From positions 1-20,295 of IMG/VR virus record IMGVR_UViG_3300010293_000662: a DNA stretch of 20,295 bases. One strand, given 5' to 3'. Position numbers and translations under genes: made by a program. The notes below the pieces were generated by a model that was not told the origin of the DNA, ran no database searches, and worked only from the letters and a program-made list of their open reading frames with translations. Below are positions 8,801-17,800 of the stretch, in pieces. Numbering within the stretch: position 1 is the stretch's first letter; each line of letters opens with the position of its first letter. Origin of the DNA: a virus.

Positions 8801-11800
8801 CCAAAAGGAAAATCATTTATTACCCTTGCTGATGATTTCAGTACAGCAAAAGATGCTTTTAACCACTTAGAGCAAAACGAAGCGGATTTGCACCTCGCTT
8901 TAGAAAGAGTGCTTGCTGAGCAAAGGCAGGAAAATAAGAAACCTGCTGTAAGGCTTAAATTCTCCAACGAGACAGCGAGAGATAGAGTAGGTAAGGATTG
9001 GCGCAATGGGAAACCGGTAGGCTCAAAGGAGTTTGCTGAGACGTTTGGATTCAGAGGTGTTGAGTTTGGTAATTGGGTAAACCAACAGGAGCGACAGGTA
9101 TTTATGAATAATTCCTATGATTCATTCATGGACTTAGCTCAATTACTTAACATACCCCCAAAAGCTATTTCGCTTGGCGGCAAATTGGGTATCACATTCG
9201 GTTCACGAGGAAGCGGGAAGGCAGCAGCACATTACGAGCCAGGCAGACGCATCATAAACCTCACCAAAACACAAGGATTAGGGTCTCTCGCTCACGAGTG
9301 GTATCATGCTATTGACAACTACTTTGCTGACTTCGGCGTAAAGGCTGAAAATATGCTTTCCGCAACGGCAGGCGAATATACAAGCCAAACAAGAGATGAG
9401 GTAAAGAAAGCCTTTGATAATCTGTACAAAACGCTCAATACAGGCTTGTATAAACTAAGATCAGTGTACCTTGATGATTCAGGCAATAAACGCTACTTTT
9501 CATTACCCCACGAAATGGCAGCAAGGGCGTTTGAAAATTACACACTTACAAGGCTTAATGAATCAGGGCAGATAAACGATTTCATTGTAAACTACACGTC
9601 AAATGAAGATTGGAATGGAGAGCCATCAAAATATCCATTTCCGATAGGGCAGGAGAGTGCGACTATCAACGAGGCTTTTCAGCAGCTTTTTGATGTACTT
9701 GAAACTAAAACAGATGAAAACAACGTATCTTTGCTATACGAACCTTTAACCTCATACAATATATACGAAAAAGATGAAATCGAAAAAGCCTTTGGAACAG
9801 AAGAACGTAAACGAGAAGCGGTTGAAGAAATATCAAACCTTCTCAGAGAATCAGAGTATTTATATTCTGGACGGGGAGAAAGCTCCTTACCCGACAAGGT
9901 AAAGCCGCGTACTGTTGTTGATGGATTTCAAGAATCAGGGTATATTGATGTTGTTGGGCAAAAAATAGAAACCCCGCAAGATTTAGCGGACTTATTTGCC
10001 ATCCATAGGTCTCCGTATATCGAAAAATACCATGTCATTTTTGTTAAAAATGGTGTTATTATCGGTAGCACAGCGACAACACTAAACAGAATAGATGCGG
10101 CAAGAACATTTGAAATGGACGAAATTGACCGCCTGTATCGTTCTTACGGAGCTGATGGAATGTATTTTTTACACAATCACCCATCCGGAAACCATCGTGT
10201 ATCAGCGCAAGATATTTACGCTACATTTGGACAGTATGAGCAGTTTGTACAAAACGGCATTAATCTTATTGGACACGTTGTTATTGATACAGATAGGTTT
10301 AGTTATATTGATACAAGTAAACCACTCTCAGGAAACTATAAAGACAGGGTAGTATTGGAGCGTTACTATGTAAATGAGGTAGATACATTCGAGTATAAAA
10401 ACGCTGTACCTAAGTTATTTACAGAGAGAGAGGACTTAAAAGCAACCAACGACCCAAAAGGAAGAATCTTTGAAATAGCCAAAGCACTAACAGGAGAAAA
10501 AGGATATTCTGCCGTTGTTGTTTACGCCACTTCAAGTCTTTATGTTTCCGCGTATGATGTCGTTCCGTATGGCTCAACTGTTGATGATATAAAGGCCATT
10601 ATACTAAACGGGATAAACTCAAACTTAGGCTCACGGGCGTTTATCGTGCATGATGGCTCTGTTAAATATAACTGGGGAGTTTTGCAGGGTGAGGTTGATG
10701 ACGTTGTCAACACAAAAACAATGGAATCTGATTATTTCCTTTCGGGGGGTAATGAGCGGAAATTTGAAAAAGACCTTATTATTTTATGGGATGAAAGGCG
10801 TGAATACGAAAAACAACCCAAAACAGCAAGCGATATGGTGTTTGGGGAGGATGATATTAAGCCAATACAAAGACCCATGTTCTCCCTCACCACGTCACCG
10901 ATAGGTTTTTTCTCACCTACTGAGGATGCTCTGATAAGGATTTCGCAAGCCAAAGGCACACCGGAGCAGATGAAAGCCATGCTGATTAAAAACGGCGCAA
11001 AGCAGGCTGAAATGGACTGGATGGGATGGGATGATTACTTTGTAGGCAACCGTAAAGACATTGACCCTAATCTAACATTAGTAGGTGTAAATATTAAAGG
11101 CACTATCACCAAAGCCGACATTCAGCAATGGATTGACCAGAATAAGATTGATGTGCAGGAGGTCGTAAAGGGGAAAACAGAATGGGTCGAAACTAAAAAG
11201 GGAGTTTGGGAAAGAAAAACAGACAGAGAAACCCCAACAGGGCGCAAAGCGAAATCAGGCAAGGTTGTAATCAAAGAAATTGATGGAAAGTATTACACAA
11301 CCCCTACAACAACAAAATTTACTCAGATATTCAACACTCTCGAAGAAGCCCAAAATCATTACGATGATATTGACGGCCTTTCAGGCGACACAAAATACTC
11401 CCAATACCAAAAACCAGGCGGCGAGAACTACAAGGAGGTGTTGTTAGTGATGCCGGTGAAAGGAAAAACAATTACTATTGCCGAAAAAGAAGAACTTGAA
11501 AATCTACAAAGAAGGCAAAATAATGAAGTTGATTTTCCTGAAAAGGACTTGAATAGATTAAAAGAATTAATGCAAAAAGGCAGAGATTCATTTGATAACA
11601 AAAACCAATTCAAATCCTCCCATTTCGACGAACCCAACATCTTAGCCCACGTACGATTTAACGAGCGTATAACAAGTGCAGATGGAACACCCTATACCCC
11701 ACCGCAACGTACATTGTTTATCGAAGAAATACAGTCAGATTGGGCGCAGAAAGGGAAGAAGGAAGGGTTTAAACTTTCAGAAAAAGAATATGAATCAGAA

Positions 11801-14800
11801 TGGAAAAAAGCTGATTTAAAGTATGCTGATTTTATGCAGCGAATGAAAGATAAGTATGGTGAAAATTGGGATCAAGAATTAGAAAAAGTAGAAGTTGAAG
11901 AAGAAGGTAGGTTATTAGATGCAAGAGAAGATACAAAAGGTGGCGTCATTCCCTCCATGCCTTTCAAAAAAACCGACCAATGGGTAAACCTCGCACTCCG
12001 CAGGATGATGAGGCATGCTGTTGAGAATGGCTTTGACCGTATTGCGTGGACACCGGGAGAGGTGCAGGCGGAGAGGTACGATTTGAGTAAGCAGGTGGAG
12101 CGTTTAATGTTTTTCAAGAAAAAGGACGGAACATACGGTGGTACAGCATACGAGAGGGATGGTAGTGTTGCCATGAACTTTGATGGAGATGCTAATAAAC
12201 TCGAAACAATCATAGGCAAAGAGATTACTCAAAAAATAGTTGAGCAATCAAAAGAAGCGGGAAGGGAGTATTATTTAGAAAATCAAGACCTAAAAGTCGG
12301 CGGCGAAGGAATGAAATCATTTTACGACCAGATCATCCCATTAGCAGCAAGCAAGTTAGGAAAGCCGTTTGGGGCGAAGGTGGAGGAGATTGACATTCCA
12401 TTAACAAAGCAATATGAGGTTGCTAAAAACACGGAGGATATAAAAAGGTTTAGCAAATCTGGATATTCTTTTACATGGAATGGGGGCAGCATTACTAAGC
12501 AACGAGCCTATGAGATTATTGAAAATGGAGGACAGGTTGAGGCTACTCCAATACAATCTACCACCGTCCAATCCCTCCCCATCACCGAATCCATGCGCCA
12601 GAGCGTAATGGAAAAGGGAGTGCCATTATTCCAAATCATAGGCGAACAGGGAGCGTCTAATCTTGATGCGGCACAAGAAGCCACAACAAGGATGGACAAC
12701 CTGAAGGTTGCAAGGGAGATGGAGGAAGCAGGGAAAGACACCAAAACAATCCGCCTTGCCACAGGCTGGGAAAGAGGTGCTGATGGGAAGTGGAGGTATG
12801 AGACTAATGACGGACAGATAAATACAGATGCCTTAAAGGAACTTGAAAGGAATAATAACCTCTCCAATCAGGATGTGACATTTGATCTTGTTACATACAA
12901 GAAAGAAAACAACGGCACTTACACCATATTTATGCGCAAGAAAGGCGCAGAAAGTACAAGGGATTTTGCCCATTACAGAGACTTGTCAGAGGGCGAATTA
13001 AGGTCAATAATTGAGGACGATGCTGTTGTTTTAAGGATTTTAAATGGAGAAGGTGATGAATCAATGATTGGAGAAAACCTTGATGATGCCAAAGAGATTC
13101 AGGTAGAGTTCACAACCTTTATTACCGGAGCAGTGCCATTAACAGATATTGCCATTGACACTGAATTATTCAAGGCTTATCCTCAGTTAAAAGACGTTGT
13201 TGTAAGGCTGAATAAATCGCTTGGAGTTGATGCGTCATACAGCGTAATGAGTGACGGCATGAAGGTTATATCAATAGGGATGGTTTGGAATAGAACCAAA
13301 TCGTCAATCTTCCACGAAATCCAACACGCCATTCAGGAGATTGAAGGGTTTGCAAGGGGTGGGAATACAAGGCAATTTGAAATAGATAACGCTACAAAGA
13401 TTGTGATTGATATTTTTGAGCAAGAAGGAAGTAAGCAAAAAGCAAGAGACAGAATTGAAAGGTTAATGAAAGCAAATAATCCTGAATACATGGATAGAGT
13501 TTTGTTTATTTTAAATTCTGCAAGTGAAAATCAACTCAATCAAATTATAAAAGATAATAAATTAAGCAGCCAAGAAAAATATCGCCGTCTTGCCGGCGAA
13601 GTCGAAGCCCGTAACATTCAATCCCGTTTAAGCCTCACCCCTGAGCAGCGCAGAGAAACCCTGCTTGCAGAAACAGAGGACGTAAGCCGTGAAGATCAGA
13701 TATTTCTTTACGAGAACTCCACAGCACAAAGCGCAGTTGACTACACCTCAGACAATGAAAAGATGGCGGCCATTGAAAGGCTTAACAGCAAAAGCAAGTC
13801 ACCTGTCAACACAGTCATTGTCAAAAGCCAGAACCAACTACCAAAGGCTATCACCGACAAGGTTGCGCCTACATCACTTATCAAAGGGATGATGTATGGA
13901 GGCACTACATATTACGTGCTTGACAATATTCTGAATGCCACCGATGCCGCTAACCTGTGGATACATGAACATGGCGTTCATGTTGGTATAACAAGGCTTA
14001 TCCCTGACGTGAAACAGCGTATGGAGTTCTTTGAAAAGGTTGTGGACGACATAGGACTTGACGAAATCAAAAAGATTGTCAACCCCGAAGTTATGAAGAT
14101 GCCCCAACATGTTATCGGTGAAGAATACATTGCCTACCTTGCCAACAAGCGGATAAGCGAACAAGACCTCACAGAAGCCGAATCGGGCGTATGGCAGCGT
14201 TTCATTGACTTCGTGAACCGTTGGCTCTCAAAACTGATGGATGCTAATGTGCGTATCACAGAAGCCGACATTGTAAGGATTGCCAAAGCAGCCATACAAA
14301 AGAACTTTGAGGACGTGAGCCTTGACAGAGACAACCCGTACACAAAGACTTTCCTTACCGGAAAAGCCGTTGATGCAAGTGTTAACCGCACACGGACAGC
14401 ATACGACATGATCACTCAGGAAGATAAACCTGCCGAAACACAGGTGTATGATGTGGGGATGAGGTTTATGGCAACCCCTCTCCCTCCCACCGTCACAGTA
14501 AACGGAGCAGAACGCCCGACAACAAACAGTAAAGGACTTCCCATTGCTCAGACAGAGGAAGGCGTGAGGAACTTCTGGAAGTGGTTTGGGGACAGCAAGG
14601 TGGTTGATGAACAGGGAAGGCCGTTAGTGGTGTATCATGGGACACCAACAGGTAATTTCACGGTATTCAAACCATTGCAGTTTTTTAGCTTAAAAAAAGA
14701 GTACGCAGATATTTACCAATCATCAAGCGCAAGTTCGCGCAATTACAATAGACCGCAGGTAGCGCCTTCAACATACGAAGTGTATCTCAAAATAGAAAAA

Positions 14801-17800
14801 CCGTTTGATACAAGAAAAAGCCAAGTAGCAAAGAATATATTTAATAGGTTCGCATCACATAATAATCCTGTTAACTACTCTTATGCGCAAAAGTTAACCG
14901 ACAGAGGGTTTCCAGACTGGATGGAACTTGACAACCTTGTTGAGTTCATGGATGAAATGAAGGTAGGTCGCAACTTTGATGGTTTCATTCTTGACGAAGG
15001 CTCTATTGGTGGGTATGGTAATAAAGTTGTTTGGAGAGGACTGTCATACGTTCCCAGAAGCAACACCCAAATCAAATCCGCCACCGGCAATGATGGAAGT
15101 TTTGACGGAAGCAACCCCGACATAAGGTTCTCTCTAAAGGAGAATACCAACCCCACCATATCCAAACAGACACAGCCTGTTCCTATCTTCAACCCAGACA
15201 TGCCATTGCACGAAAGGTTTAAGAACAACAGACCGGCTTACTGGCACGAGCTTATTGCTGACAAGTGGATACGTTGGGCGCACCTGAATAATGACATTAT
15301 CCGCATGGGAGGCTTCGTGCCGGAATGGGCTAATGTATATCTTCACGCTACCACAGTGCCTTCACAGAATCAGGCTCAGATGGAGCAGTACGACAAGAAA
15401 CAATGGGGAAGCCTAATGGAAACCATTAAAGAGACAGGGCTTGACCTTGAAAACTTGCAGAAGTACATGAAAGCCAAACATGCACCGGAAAGGAATGCGA
15501 AGATCAGAAGGGACAACCCGAAGGCCGCACCCGACACAGTGTATGCGGGGTCTCTCGATAACACCCCTCTCACAGACGAATATGCTAAAAAGGTAAGCGA
15601 TATGTATGAGAAGGTGATGGGTAAGGCTATGGTGGATAAGTTCTGGAAGGCAGTTAATGAAGCAACCGACTTTTCACTGAAACTCTATGTTGAAGGTGGT
15701 TTCATCACAAAACAGGACTATGACCAGATGAAAGCCGAATACCAGTTCTATGTTCCGCTTCGTGGATGGAAAGGTGATGCAATGAGTGATGTGTTTGACT
15801 ATCTGCATGAAGATATTGACCAACCGTTCCAAAGCCCTGTTAAGAAAGCCGAAGGGCGTACTTCAGAGGCAGACGACCCGTTGCCATATATCAAAGCTAT
15901 GGCATACACAGCTATCATGGCTAAAAACAAGAACGGACTGAAACAAAAAGGTCTCATGCTGCTAAGACACAACGCTAAAGTTCCTGGATTTGATCAGGTG
16001 ATGGTATTGCGCAAATGGCTTGGTATTGACACCGGACAGAAGGACAGCGACACAGGCAAACCTATCTACAAGGAAGCCTTTGTTCAGAATGGCAGGGTGC
16101 TTGCCGTTGAGGGTTACGACACCGCTAAAGGCGACTATGTGACAACCGACATGGGAAGCCTCGAAGAACTCAAAGGTACTGGCATACTGAAACTCAATGA
16201 AAACAGCGCGCACTACAACCGAAATACCTACCATCAGGCGCAACAGCATGAGTTTGAAGTATGGGAAAAGGGTGTGAAACATACCATTGTGATGAAAGCA
16301 GACCCCAACCTTGCAGTTGTCTTAGGCAAAGGAAGGGATGTGGGCAACCAGATTGTAAACAGCAAGAGAGGTCAGCAAATGCTTGATCTAACCACCAAAG
16401 CCACAAGGCAGTTATCTACTTTGTTAACTTCAAAGAACCCTGCATTTATTCCGGTGAACTTCATCAGGGATATAAGTTATGCCACAGTAGCACACGGACT
16501 GAAACAAGACAGCAGTACGCTTGTGTTCCTTTCAAAGATCGGTGATGCCAGAGGTGCTATACATCGCTATATGAGGGATAAGACCGACCCAGACAATGAG
16601 ATTGATAAACTGTATATGCGGTATAAGTTACTCGGAGGGCAGACCGGATTTGCATTCCTGAATGACCTTGAAGTACACCGCAAACGGATTACCAAAGAAC
16701 TCAAACGGTTATCAGGCAAAAACTCTATCTGGGATAAAGCCGGACAGTCAATACCTATCAAAGCCTATTCCAACACCGTTGAATACCTTGCTGTAATGAG
16801 TGAAGATATAAGCCGTTTCGCTACTTTCCTCACATCAAAACAACTCGGTAAAAGCGATACTCAGGCTGTCAACGATGCAAAGAACGCAACGGTTAACTTC
16901 AACCAGAAAGGACGTATTGCACCTGTTCTCGGTATGGCTTATGCGTTTGCCAATGCAGCTATTCAGGGGGGCGTAAACATAAGCACACTTGCATATAAGA
17001 ACAAGTCTGCTTTTGGCAAAGCTGCAACAGGTTTCGCCGTGCTTGGTTTCATGCTTGCTGAACTGATGCGGTTTTCACTGCCTGACGATGATGATTATTT
17101 GCAGATCAATGAGTTTCTTAGAGACAACTACATGGTGTTACCAAACCCTGCATGGTTGTTTGGTAAGGATAAAAACAAGTATATCACCATACCTCTGCCT
17201 CACGGATTCAGGTTCTTTTACTCCATCGGACAGGCTACATCAGACCTTGTTCACGGACACACCGACCCTGGTGCGTTTGGATATGGAGCAAGGATAATGG
17301 AAAACCTTGTGGATTCCTTTAGCCCCTGGAACTTAAACATCAGGTCTGCTACCAAAAGAGATTTGGGAATAAAAACCGTCCGTCCATTCGTGCCTACATG
17401 GGGAGTACCTGTTTACGACCTTGTGGTTAATGAGGACTTTGCCGGAAGGCGTGTGTATCAGGAAGGGTTCACCCCTGAGATTGAAAAGCGTACCCCTGCA
17501 AGCGAAAAGGGATTGAAGTCAACCAACAGAACCATAACAGGATTTGCCAAAGCCCTGAATAAGTTGGGAGGCGGTGACGAGAATATCCCTGCCGGAGTGT
17601 GGTTTGACCCCGAAACGGGAGAACTAAAGAAAGCTACCCTCAAATACTGGATGATGAATGTCAACCCTGCCAAGATAGAACACCTTATCGAAGGTTACAC
17701 GGGTGGAGTAGGTACGTTCTTTAATCAGTCCTATAAAACCCTGCACAACGGAGTGTTGGTTGCTGTGCAAGACGAACCTGAAGTTGAGTTTGATGCCAAA

